DNA from: Tritrichomonas musculus
Taxonomy: Eukaryota > Parabasalia > Tritrichomonadida > Tritrichomonadidae
NCBI GenBank assembly: GCA_039105265.1
Contig: JAPFFF010000036.1
Coordinates: 806,001 to 870,000, forward strand
Direction of reading: 5' to 3'
Length of the DNA: 64,000 nt
The notes under the pieces: model-generated
Seen by the model: only the letters and a program-made list of their open reading frames with translations
Databases searched by the model: none
What the model was told of the DNA's origin: nothing
Shown: piece by piece, positions 41,706 to 52,429 of the stretch
Numbering within the stretch: position 1 is the stretch's first letter
Layout: every line of letters starts with the position of its first letter
Made by a program: the position numbers and the translations under genes

Positions 41706-44700
41706 ATGGAAAATAATCAAATGCTAAAACCAACTTTACCTAAAGAGAAAAGAACTTCCCCGCGTTCACAAATGTTAGCATCGGCTTCCTCTAAAAGATC
41801 ACCCCGAGTGCCAGCTCTCCCATCATCTCCAAGCGCCTTAGATGATAAAACACCAGATAAAAATGATCCATTAGTCCCAAGTCCATTACAGTATAATAGA
41901 AGGAGTGGCTTATCTGCCAGAGGGCAGCCATCAATAGTCAGGCCGAAATTTGATTCAAATAGTCCGTCTACTTCTAGAAATCAGAAAAAACCAAGAGATA
42001 AAGCGTCAGCACGAACTCCCAGATGTGAATCTATACTCGATGTAAAAACTCATCCCAGATGCCAAAAATATGTATCAGATATCGAAAGAATTGAAAGAAT
42101 AAAGAAGAAACTAACTACCAGACACGCAGAAAACGAAAGATACTACAATAGTCACTATACATCTTTTCTACGTATATTAAAAGAAGCAATAAACGAGAAT
42201 CCAGCCAAAATTCCTATCGTTGTCCAGAATACGAAAATGTTTTTCGAAGGACTCCTTCAAAACTTGATCGGCAAGCGTGGAAAGCTCGACAAAGCAAACT
42301 TCGACTTTGAAGGAACTCTCAGGAGCATTCTTTCTAGTGCAGACAGCACGATAAATGATCAAAACGGATTCAAAGAACTTTTTGAAAACGGAAAACTGTC
42401 AATTGACCTTTCAAAACTAAAACAATACGAATCCGAGATCGAAGAAATTAAAGGTCTTATGCAAAAGCTCGTCGATAGACACCCTGAAAACGAGCGCTAT
42501 TACAGGAAGCACTATGAATCATTCTTGAGGATTCTCAGCGAGGCGGTTAGCTCAAACAGCCAGAAGGCTCCAACTGTCATAAGGAATACAAAGATGTTCT
42601 TCGAGGGGCTTCTGAATGGCCTTTTAGGGAAGAATGGAAGACTTAAGACTAAAAGTTTCAACTTTGAAGAAAAACTAAGAAAAGTCATTTCAAATGAAGA
42701 CGACGACACAAATGATGACATTATTCAAGAGCTCATTGATGAAGAAGCTAAAAATAAGGATAACGATGAAGATGAGCAGGACAAACTTCAAAAATTCATG
42801 TCTAATGTTAAAGAAATAAACAACATCGTGCAGCAGTTGATCGATAAATACCCAGAAAACGAAGACTATTACAGAGATCTTTATGATTCATTCATGAAAG
42901 TTCTTAATGAAGCCATTAAAACAGATGATGAAAAGGCACCATCAATCATTCAAAATGCGAGAACATTCTTTGAAGGTCTTCTTAATGACCAAATTGGCGA
43001 GAATGGAAAAGTTGATGATCCAGAATTTAACTTTGAAGAAAGACTCCGAAAGATTCTCTCTAAAGAAGACGACGATGATGATGAAGATGAAGACGATGAT
43101 GAAAACGTGTTTGAAGATTTGATCAATAAAAAGGAAAAAGAAAAACTTCAAAAATATGAAGCAGAGCTCAAAAAAATCAACGATCTTGTTGAGCAGTTGA
43201 TCGATAAACACCCAGAAAACGAAGACTATTACAGAGATCTTTATGATTCATTCATGAAAGTTCTCAAAGAAGCAATCAATACGGATGATGAAAAGACACC
43301 ATCAATCATTCAAAATGCGAGAACATTCTTTGAAGGTCTTCTCAATGACCAAATTGGCGAGAATGGAAAAGTTGATGATCCAGAATTCAACTTTGAAGAA
43401 AGACTTCGAAAACTTCTCTCACAAGAAAACAATGAAGAAGAAGACGATAATGAAAACGTATTTAAAGATCTTCTTAATAAAAAGGAACAAGAAAAACTTC
43501 AAAAATATGAAACAGAAATCAAAGAAATCAATGATCTTGTGCAGCAATTGGTCGATAAATACCCAGAAAACGAAGACTATTACAGAGATCTTTATGATTC
43601 ATTCATGAAAGTTCTTAATGAAGCAATTAAAACAGATGATGAAAAGGCACCATCAATCATTCAAAATGCGAGAACATTCTTTGAAGGTCTTCTCAATGAT
43701 CAAATTGGCGAGAATGGAAAAGTTGATGATCCAGAATTCAACTTTGAAGAAAGACTTCGAAAACTTCTCTCACAAGAAAACAATGAAGAAGACGATAATG
43801 AAAATGTATTTGAAGATTTGATCAATAAAAAGGAACAAGAAAAACTTCAAAAATATGAAACAGAGCTCAAAGAAATCGACAATCTCGTACAACAATTAGT
43901 TGACAAGCATCCAGAAAACGAAGACTATTACAGAGATCTTTATGATTCATTCATGAAAATTCTCAAAGAAGCAATCAATACGGATGATGAAAAGGCACCA
44001 TCAATCATTCAAAATGCGAGAACATTCTTTGAAGGTCTTCTTAATGACCAAATTGGCGAGAATGGAAAAGTTGATGATCCAGAATTCAACTTTGAAGAAA
44101 GACTTCGAAAACTTCTCTCACAAGAAAACAATGAAGAAGAAGACGATAATGAAAACGTATTTAAAGATCTTCTTAATAAAAAGGAACAAGAAAAACTTCA
44201 AAAATATGAAAATGAAATTAACCAAATCAACGATCTTGTACAACAATTAGTTGACAAGCACCCAGAAAACGAAGACTATTACAGAGATCTTTATGATTCA
44301 TTCATGAAAATTCTCAAAGAAGCAATCAATACGGATGATGAGAAAGCACCATCAATCATTCAAAATGCGAGAACATTCTTTGAAGGTCTTCTTAATGACC
44401 AAATTGGCGAGAATGGAAAAGTTGATGATTCAGAATTCAACTTTGAAGAAAGACTTCGAAAACTTCTCTCACAAGAAAACAATGAAGAAGAAGAAAATGA
44501 AAACGTATTTGAAGATCTTCTCAATAAAAAGGAACAAGAAAAACTTCAAAAATATGAAACAGAGCTCAAAGAAATCAACGATCTCGTACAACAATTAGTT
44601 GACAAGCATCCAGAAAACGAAGACTATTACAGAGATCTTTATGATTCATTCATGAAAATTCTCAAAGAAGCAATTAAAACAGATGATGAAAAGGCACCAT

Positions 44701-47700
44701 CAATCATTCAAAATGCGAGAACATTCTTTGAAGGTCTTCTCAGTGATCAAATTGGCGAGAATGGAAAAGTTGATGATTCAGAATTCAACTTTGAAGAAAG
44801 ACTCCGAAAACTTCTCTCACAAGAAAACAATGAAGAAGAAGACGATAATGAAAACGTATTTAAAGATCTTCTTAATAAAAAGGAACAAGAAAAACTTCAA
44901 AAATATGAAAATGAAATTAACCAAATCAACGATCTTGTACAACAATTAGTTGACAAGCACCCAGAAAACGAAGACTATTACAGAGATCTTTATGATTCAT
45001 TCATGAAAATTCTCAAAGAAGCAATTAATACGGATGATGAAAAGGCACCATCAATCATTCAAAATGCGAGAACATTCTTTGAAGGTCTTCTCAATGACCA
45101 AATTGGCGAGAATGGAAAAGTTGATGATCCAGAATTCAACTTTGAAGAAAGACTTCGAAAACTTCTCTCACAAGAAAACAATGAAGAAGAAGACGATAAT
45201 GAAAACGTATTTGAAGATCTTCTCAATAAAAAGGAGCAAACAAATCTTCAAAAATATGAAGCAGAGCTTAAAGAAATTAACGATCTTTTGCAACAATTGA
45301 TTGACAAAAACCCAGAAAACGAAGACTATTACAGGAAGCGCTACGATGCATTTATGCGAGTTCTAAGCATTGCTGATAGCGAAGAAGCACCAAAAATCAT
45401 CAAAGAAACCAAAGAAATCTTCCAAGATCTTCTCAAAGATGAAGAATCAGAAAAGGAACACAAGCAGCAAGACGCTACTTCTCAAGTATTGGAAGAGGAG
45501 GAAGAAGACATTGGAGGACCTGACCTTAATTTCACGAGTAGTGGCAGATACAATTTACCAGCGCTTGCCGAGGACCCAGAGTATGACGATGATGAAGAAA
45601 AGAAAAACAAAAGCCAAAGCATTCTTCAAACAGTTGATAACGAGAATGGTTCAGCAGATGATGATAGCCAAGGCGGAACGACAGCTGACAAAAAAGATGA
45701 TGAAAGCAATCAATCAGTTCTTGATAAGTACCAATCAGAAATCGGCGAGATCAAGAACTTAATGAATGATCTAATTGAAAAGCATCCAGAGAACGAGGAC
45801 TACTACAGGAAGCTTTATGATGCATTCATGCGAGTCATCAAAGAAGCATCAGAAGCAGACAGTCCAGCAGCACCAGAAATCATTGAAGCAACCAAATCGA
45901 TCTTTGAAGACCTTCTTAATGGCGAGCAAGACCGCCTTGACTATGACCTTGAAGACAGACTTCGCGAAATTCTTTCAAAATCCAACGAAAGAGAAAACAA
46001 AGACGAGACTAATGAAAACGTGGAAGAAAAAGATGACTCAGAAAATAATAACAATGACAATAATGAAGATTCAGAAGAAAACGATCAATCAAGCCTCAAA
46101 AAGTACGAGTCAGAAATTGGTAAAATCAAGAACTTAATGAATGATCTAATTGAAAAGCATCCAGAGAACGAGGACTACTACAAGAAACTTTACGAAGCCT
46201 TCATGAAGGTCATCAAAGAAGCGTCAGAAGCAGACAGTCCAGCAGCACCAGAAATCATTGAAGCGACGAAATCGATCTTTGAAGATCTTCTGAATGGCGA
46301 ACAAGGTCGCCTTGACTATGAACTTGAAGACAAACTTCGCGAAATTCTTTCCAAATCCAACGAAAAAGAGAATGAAAAATCAGAAGAAAACGACCAATCA
46401 AATCTTGTTAAGTACGAATCAGAAATCGGCGAGATCCAGAACTTAATGAATGAATTGATCGAGCAGCATCCAGAGAACGAGGACTACTACAGGAAACTTT
46501 ATGACGCATTCATGAAGGTCATCAAAGAAGCGTCAGAAGCAGACAGTCCAGCAGCACCAGAAATCATTGAAGCGACGAAATCGATCTTTGAAGATCTTCT
46601 GAATGGCGAACAAGGTCGCCTTGACTATGAACTTGAAGACAAACTTCGCGAAATTCTTTCAAAATCCAACGAAATTGAGAATGAAAACGAGCCACTAGAT
46701 GCAAACAAGACTGAATCAGCCATCGACGAAATCACGAGTCTCTTGCACCGATTGATTGAGAAGCATCCAGAAAACGAAGAATTCTATCAAAAACTGTACG
46801 ACTCATTCATTGTAATCATCAGGCAAGCGTCAGAAGCGAACAGTCCACAAGTGTCAGGAATCATTCGAGCGACCAAGTTGTTCTTTGAAGAGCTTCTCAA
46901 CGGTGAACATGCCAAAATCGACTTCAACATTGGTGAGAAACTCAGAGAGATTCTCTTATCAGTCAACAACATTCCAAACGAAAATAAAAACGAAAGCGAA
47001 AACAATGAAAACAATGAGAATGAGAATAATGAGAATGAAATTGATAATTTGGATGAAAATGTGGATCTTTCTAATTACGAAGGTGAAATAGGTGAGATAG
47101 AAAACTTGATGCAAGATCTGATTGACAAGCATCCAGAGAACGAGGACTACTACCGGAAGCTTTATGAAGCCTTCATGAAAGTTGTAAAAGAAGCAGCCGA
47201 AGCGAACAGTCCAGCAGCAGTAGAAATCATCAAAGCAGCCAAGAAGATCTTTGCAGATCTCTACAACGGCGAGCAGGACCATCTTGACTTCGATATGGAA
47301 GACAAGCTTCGCGAGATTCTCTCAATCTACAAGCCATACAACGAAGTCGACGACGAAGATGAAGACATGAAGATGTCACAAACTTCGTCCAGCCGAAATC
47401 CTAGATTTGAGAAGCTTTATCCGCCTCCGCAAGTGACATCGGACAACAAGCACAGGACGAGCACTGTTCCAAACTACCAGACGATTCTTTGTGCTCTTCG
47501 TTTCAGCTGCCTTCCTGGTCCGAGGTTCACGAAACTTGTCGAGAGCATAGCGACAACCATGAAGGAAAATAAGGACGAGAGATACGTCCTTTTGATGGCT
47601 TCGAGAACTCATAAATTCAAAGGAATTTACATACTGTCTGACGACGAACTGTCTGCAAAGAAAATGTGGGGAGAAGGTCCAAAACAAATCAAAAGTGAAG

Positions 47701-47825
47701 ATTGTGGAGCATTTTCCAAATATATAACAAATCAGAAGATTTTTGAACCTTTGCAGATTAAATCTTTCACTCAGACAACTGACGCATTTTCTTTGAAGAA
47801 GAATGCTGAGCCTGATTTATGGTGA
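41706..47825 (+). CDS. Giant acidic repeat protein with C-terminal CKK (CAMSAP/Patronin-like) domain
   Basis: This 2039-residue protein runs ATG to TGA uninterrupted. Residues 1-115 are a basic, proline/serine-rich disordered tail. Then come 15 copies of a roughly 85-residue helical unit with core KHPENEDYYRDLYDSFMKVL, then FFEGLL and LREIL, joined by acidic linkers. Units 3-9 are almost identical with 116-120 residue spacing; the outer ones are diverged. The last 120 residues (about 1920-2039) match the CKK domain: ILCALRFSCLPGP, YVLLMASRTHKFKGIYIL, WGEGPKQI, FSKYITNQKIF and TDAFSL line up with the order found in CAMSAP/Patronin proteins. CKK domains bind microtubules at minus ends, so a cytoskeletal role (axostyle, pelta, basal-body fibres) is inferred. 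The calponin-homology domain of animal CAMSAPs is absent. Confidence 0.85.
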   Translation: MENNQMLKPTLPKEKRTSPRSQMLASASSKRSPRVPALPSSPSALDDKTPDKNDPLVPSPLQYNRRSGLSARGQPSIVRPKFDSNSPSTSRNQKKPRDKASARTPRCESILDVKTHPRCQKYVSDIERIERIKKKLTTRHAENERYYNSHYTSFLRILKEAINENPAKIPIVVQNTKMFFEGLLQNLIGKRGKLDKANFDFEGTLRSILSSADSTINDQNGFKELFENGKLSIDLSKLKQYESEIEEIKGLMQKLVDRHPENERYYRKHYESFLRILSEAVSSNSQKAPTVIRNTKMFFEGLLNGLLGKNGRLKTKSFNFEEKLRKVISNEDDDTNDDIIQELIDEEAKNKDNDEDEQDKLQKFMSNVKEINNIVQQLIDKYPENEDYYRDLYDSFMKVLNEAIKTDDEKAPSIIQNARTFFEGLLNDQIGENGKVDDPEFNFEERLRKILSKEDDDDDEDEDDDENVFEDLINKKEKEKLQKYEAELKKINDLVEQLIDKHPENEDYYRDLYDSFMKVLKEAINTDDEKTPSIIQNARTFFEGLLNDQIGENGKVDDPEFNFEERLRKLLSQENNEEEDDNENVFKDLLNKKEQEKLQKYETEIKEINDLVQQLVDKYPENEDYYRDLYDSFMKVLNEAIKTDDEKAPSIIQNARTFFEGLLNDQIGENGKVDDPEFNFEERLRKLLSQENNEEDDNENVFEDLINKKEQEKLQKYETELKEIDNLVQQLVDKHPENEDYYRDLYDSFMKILKEAINTDDEKAPSIIQNARTFFEGLLNDQIGENGKVDDPEFNFEERLRKLLSQENNEEEDDNENVFKDLLNKKEQEKLQKYENEINQINDLVQQLVDKHPENEDYYRDLYDSFMKILKEAINTDDEKAPSIIQNARTFFEGLLNDQIGENGKVDDSEFNFEERLRKLLSQENNEEEENENVFEDLLNKKEQEKLQKYETELKEINDLVQQLVDKHPENEDYYRDLYDSFMKILKEAIKTDDEKAPSIIQNARTFFEGLLSDQIGENGKVDDSEFNFEERLRKLLSQENNEEEDDNENVFKDLLNKKEQEKLQKYENEINQINDLVQQLVDKHPENEDYYRDLYDSFMKILKEAINTDDEKAPSIIQNARTFFEGLLNDQIGENGKVDDPEFNFEERLRKLLSQENNEEEDDNENVFEDLLNKKEQTNLQKYEAELKEINDLLQQLIDKNPENEDYYRKRYDAFMRVLSIADSEEAPKIIKETKEIFQDLLKDEESEKEHKQQDATSQVLEEEEEDIGGPDLNFTSSGRYNLPALAEDPEYDDDEEKKNKSQSILQTVDNENGSADDDSQGGTTADKKDDESNQSVLDKYQSEIGEIKNLMNDLIEKHPENEDYYRKLYDAFMRVIKEASEADSPAAPEIIEATKSIFEDLLNGEQDRLDYDLEDRLREILSKSNERENKDETNENVEEKDDSENNNNDNNEDSEENDQSSLKKYESEIGKIKNLMNDLIEKHPENEDYYKKLYEAFMKVIKEASEADSPAAPEIIEATKSIFEDLLNGEQGRLDYELEDKLREILSKSNEKENEKSEENDQSNLVKYESEIGEIQNLMNELIEQHPENEDYYRKLYDAFMKVIKEASEADSPAAPEIIEATKSIFEDLLNGEQGRLDYELEDKLREILSKSNEIENENEPLDANKTESAIDEITSLLHRLIEKHPENEEFYQKLYDSFIVIIRQASEANSPQVSGIIRATKLFFEELLNGEHAKIDFNIGEKLREILLSVNNIPNENKNESENNENNENENNENEIDNLDENVDLSNYEGEIGEIENLMQDLIDKHPENEDYYRKLYEAFMKVVKEAAEANSPAAVEIIKAAKKIFADLYNGEQDHLDFDMEDKLREILSIYKPYNEVDDEDEDMKMSQTSSSRNPRFEKLYPPPQVTSDNKHRTSTVPNYQTILCALRFSCLPGPRFTKLVESIATTMKENKDERYVLLMASRTHKFKGIYILSDDELSAKKMWGEGPKQIKSEDCGAFSKYITNQKIFEPLQIKSFTQTTDAFSLKKNAEPDLW
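42786..45330 (+). repeat. Near-identical in-frame tandem repeats of 348-360 bp
   Basis: Landmarks of the unit (GA(T/C)AA(A/G)...CCAGAAAACGAAGAC) fall at 42843, 43203, 43554, 43902, 44253, 44601, 44952 and 45303. The DNA is nearly identical across seven units, including silent positions. Length differences of 3-12 bases lie in the GAAGAAGACGAT acidic linker. This indicates recent expansion or ongoing gene conversion. Confidence 0.92.
47455..47815 (+). other. CKK domain coding segment
   Basis: C-terminal domain of the giant repeat protein; see that entry for motifs. Composition here is less AT-biased than in the repeats, and unlike them it has no second copy in the window. Confidence 0.8.
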
Positions 47826-49753
47826 TTAATTCGATTTTTTTTTTTTTAAAATAAACTTTTCATGCTTTTGTATTTTTTGTTTTATACAACTTGGAATATA
47901 AATGAGAGAATATGATTAATAAGAATCTGGATATTATTCTAATCCAAAAACGAAAAAAAAAAAAAAAAAAAGCTAAATATATATTATTTCATTTTTGGAT
48001 TATAATTGAAAGAATGATATATATTATATAATTATATAATTGAATAATTTTATTTCATAAAGAGAATACAAAAACATAATTATTGCAAGAAAATTATATT
48101 TTTATATACTTTTTTATTAATAAATAAGTTAAAGCTCCTTTTACATTGAACTTAGAACGAATGATGATCATGTAATTTCATGAATATTGCTTTGAAAGCC
48201 AAAAATTCCATTTAATACACTAGCAAATTTGAATTAATTAAGTTCTATCAAAGCAATTTTGATTTTTATTTTGATTTATAAAACACCCTAATATTTGATG
48301 AATGTTCATTTGCTTGTCAGTTGAAATTGTAATATGTAAAATAAAATTATTACAGACTGTTTAGAAAAAAAAAATCATAGATTTGGAAAATATATCAAGG
48401 GATATAAATATATTTTTCATCCCGTGAAAAATAGTAAACGGCAATCACTCAAAACACTATTTAACCAAAAATTCTACCCAAAAAGATGGGTTGGGTAAAA
48501 AGAAGCGTGAATTGAAAAAAACTAAACAAACCTTTTTAAAATGAGTTGGCTAACCAAAAATATAAATCATTAAGAAATACACTAATTAATAGGATATTTA
48601 TAAGTGTTTGATGCCAGTTTATATATTTTATAAAAAAAAATTCTCAATATGGAAAAAATTTTAATATGATATTGTTTGTTCAAATATTATCTTAAAAATA
48701 TCAAAAAACTTTTAATTTTGGGTTTTGTTTTCATTTACTGAGAATACCAGAGGTTTTCTAACTAATATTCAAAAAAATTATTTGATAAAAAATATTTTAT
48801 AGATATACTATATATAAATATAATAAAAAGATTTAAAGACTTTAAATATCAAAAGTTTAATTTTTTTAACGAATAAAATATCAGTATAAATAAGCAATAT
48901 GATGAAATGTAATAAAAATTGAATGAATAATATTATTGTATTATCTTTTAAATCATACAAGAAACCCAGTGGGTGGGATTTGGGATTTATCATGCCACTA
49001 TGAAAATGGGTAATCTCAACATGATTATTCTTTTTATAAATGTTCGACAATTGAAATTCATTTTTGAGAGTAGTGTATGTTTTTGAAATTCATCTTAAAG
49101 GCGAATAAGAAAAAAAAAAAAAAAAAAGATAATAATTAACCTCAAAAATTATAAATCTGCCTTAATGGTTGCCATTTAAAAGTCAAATATTCAATCACTT
49201 GATATGATCATCAATAAAAAAAGATTTTATCGTTAAGAAAGTTGCTTTCTACATCTCTGATATTAAAATTGCTAAGCAAATAATTTTAATCAAAGGTTAA
49301 ATGTCAATTTCAATTTATATCCATATGAAACATCATTAAAAAAGCTATTGAATTGGGAGATTTTGAAAAAGTTTAAATGATTATTCATCATCTTAAAAAT
49401 ATTATAACATTTAGCTTTATTATTGCCTACAAAAAAGTTTTCATCCAATTTTTATAAAAAAGTTGATATAGGTAGACTCGAACTTGATTGATGAAAAAGT
49501 TGATATATATTCTCACAATTTTCACTATATTTTCTCTCAAAATTATTCGGAATTTGAGAGAAAAAATGTGAGAAAATAAGAAAGTTTGAGAGGGAAAAAT
49601 TATTGCAAAGAGCACATAAAAAACATTAATCATAATAAAAGCCTATTTATAATTTTACCCTTATGTTTTATTTGAAATTTATAAAAAAAAATACTGAAGC
49701 ATTTTTGTATAGATCCCGCTAAATACAAAAAATTCATGTTTCTGCTGAATACC

Positions 49754-49786
<33 letters not shown>

Positions 49787-50074
49787 ATCATGTATTTTTT
49801 GGATCGGTCAACATTCATGCCATTAATATTCAAGAAGTATTGAAATCACACCATATATTACCTACCTATTTTCACAAAATTGAAGGACTGAATCTTCATA
49901 AAAAGTGCTTAGTTATATTCATAATTAAGTATAAAATTTTGCTACAAAGAATTTATCCAAACCCTTCACAAACTCTTTTTTTATCTCCTCTCTATTATTC
50001 ATAATAATAATAATAATATGAAGAAAAAATAATTAATTAGTTTTATTAATTGCTATTTTAAAATGAATAGAAAA
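47826..50074. other. Long intergenic region, AT-rich, with homopolymer runs
   Basis: This holds A-runs at about 47952-47971 and 49110-49127 and a T-run of about 30 bases at 49756-49785. No coding, tRNA or repeat feature was found. It separates the CKK gene from the convergent ankyrin gene. Confidence 0.5.
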
Positions 50075-50665
50075 TCATTTTGAAAGTAATTGCTTAATTT
50101 CATAATTTTCAGAATAGTCGATTGGTTTTTTCCCTTGACTATCTTCAATATTAATGACAATCTCTTTCTTTTCAAGCAGAAGTTTTATTATTTCAAGATT
50201 TCCTATTTCAACTGCAAGATGCAATGCTGCCTTCTCTTCCATTAGATTATTACCTGAGAGATGGAACGATTTTTCATTAATATCAATATCTGGCCTACCC
50301 AACAATGACTTGATTGCATTAATGTTTTGTTTCTCAATAGACATGTATAAGGCTGTTTGCTCAAAAATCTCGATTTCGTTGCCTAATATTGCTTTCATTG
50401 ATCTGCTATTTATATCAATTGTTTCTGATATTTTGATAAATTCATTTGAAAGAAATAATTGAATAATCTCATATTTGTTATGGTCAATTGCGAATAGTAA
50501 TGGAGACAATTCAATTATTTCTTTCTTCCCTTGTTCTATTTCATGTTTTTCTGATTTACATAATACATTAATATTAATTTTTTTAATTGTTAATAAAAGT
50601 TTCACAATTTCAATGTTTTCTTTTTCAACAGCCAAATATAATGCTGTTCTATAAATATATATTAC
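50075..50665 (-). CDS. Ankyrin-repeat protein, 5' part lost in or replaced by the minisatellite
   Basis: On the minus strand an open frame encodes about five ankyrin repeats, from RTALYLAVEKENIEIVKLLL near 50650 to a C-terminal KKPIDYSENYEIKQLLSK and stop. No ATG exists; upstream in frame there is a TGA and then the 25-bp minisatellite begins. Its first repeat is nearly identical to the coding module scattered through the array, so the array appears to have grown out of this gene. The same family, with intact head, is the gene at 4135-6624, whose end (KKAIDYATNDKIKELF) is similar. It could be a 3' exon of a larger gene or a truncated relic. Confidence 0.65.
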   Translation of the reverse strand, partial: VIYIYRTALYLAVEKENIEIVKLLLTIKKININVLCKSEKHEIEQGKKEIIELSPLLFAIDHNKYEIIQLFLSNEFIKISETIDINSRSMKAILGNEIEIFEQTALYMSIEKQNINAIKSLLGRPDIDINEKSFHLSGNNLMEEKAALHLAVEIGNLEIIKLLLEKKEIVINIEDSQGKKPIDYSENYEIKQLLSK

Positions 50666-52429
50666 TTTAAAATTTCATTCAAAGATATGATTTTGAATTT
50701 CATTGAAAGATATGATTTTGAATAGTATTGAAAGATATGATTTTGAATAGTATTGAAAGATATGATTTTGAATGTAATTGAAAGATATGATTTTGAATAG
50801 TATTGAAAGATATGATTTTGAATAGTATTGAAAGATATGATTTTGAATTCCATTGAAAGATATGATTTTAAATAGTATTGAAAGATATGATTTTGAATAG
50901 TATTGAAAGATATGATTTTGAATGAAATTGAAAGATATTATTTTGAATAGTATTGAAAGAAATGATTTTGAATGAAATTGAAAGATATTATTTTGAATAG
51001 TATTGAAAGATATGATTTTGAATTCCATTGAAAGATATGATTTTGAATAGTATTGAAAGATATGATTTTGAATAGTATTGAAAGATATGATTTTGAATAG
51101 TATTGAAAGATATGATTTTGAATTCCATTGAAAGATATGATTTTGAATTTCATTGAAAGATATGATTTTGAATTTCATTGAAAGATATGATTTTGAATAG
51201 TATTGAAAGATATGATTTTGAATTTTATTGAAAGATATGATTTTGAATAGTATTGAAAGATATGATTTTGAATAGTATTGAAAGATATGATTTTGAATGA
51301 AATTGAAAGATATGATTTTGAATTTTATTGAAAGATATGATTTTGAATAGTATTGAAAGATATGATTTTGAATGTAATTGAAAGATATGATTTTGAATAG
51401 TATTGAAAGATATGATTTTGAATTCCATTGAAAGATATGATTTTGAATAGTATTGAAAGATATGATTTTGAATTTTATAAAAATTTAAACAAAATATTAA
51501 GAAGATTGATATCAAGTTTCTCATTCGTTAATAAAAGTTTCACAATTTCAATGTTTTCTTTTTCAACAGCCAAATATAATGCTGTTCTATAAATATATAT
51601 TACTTTAAAATTTCATTCAAAGATATGATTTTGAATTTCATTGAAAGATATGATTTTGAATAGTATTGAAAGATATGATTTTGAATTCCATTGAAAGATA
51701 TGATTTTGAATAGTATTGAAAGATATGATTTTGAATGAAATTGAAAGATATGATTTTGAATTTTATTGAAAGATATGATTTTGAATAGTATTGAAAGATA
51801 TGATTTTGAATTCCATTGAAAGATATGATTTTGAATAGTATTGAAAGATATGATTTTGAATGAAATTGAAAGATATTATTTTGAATAGTATTGAAAGATA
51901 TGATTTTGAATAGTATTGAAAGATATGATTTTAAATTCCATTGAAAGATATGATTTTGAATAGTATTGAAAGATATGATTTTGAATTTTATTGAAAGATA
52001 TGATTTTGAATAGTATTGAAAGATATGATTTTGAATAGTATTGAAAGATATTATTTTGAATAGTATTGAAAGATATTATTTTGAATAGTATTGAAAGATA
52101 TGATTTTGAATAGTATTGAAAGATATGATTTTGAATTTCATTGAAAGATATGATTTTGAATAGTATTGAAAGATATGATTTTGAATTCCATTGAAAGATA
52201 TGATTTTGAATAGTATTGAAAGATATGATTTTGAATAGTATTGAAAGATATGATTTTGAATGAAATTGAAAGATATTATTTTGAATAGTATTGAAAGATA
52301 TGATTTTGAATAGTATTGAAAGATATGATTTTGAATTTTATTGAAAGATATGATTTTGAATAGTATTGAAAGATATGATTTTGAATTCCATTGAAAGATA
52401 TGATTTTGAATTTCATTGAAAGATATGAT

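Noticed and set aside
42907-46137. Repeated KMREHSLKVF-type frames in the CKK gene
   Set aside because: Second-frame shadows of the tandem repeats; no independent signal.
49630-49833. Lysine-rich minus-strand frame
   Set aside because: Produced by the 30-base T-run; no start context or domain.
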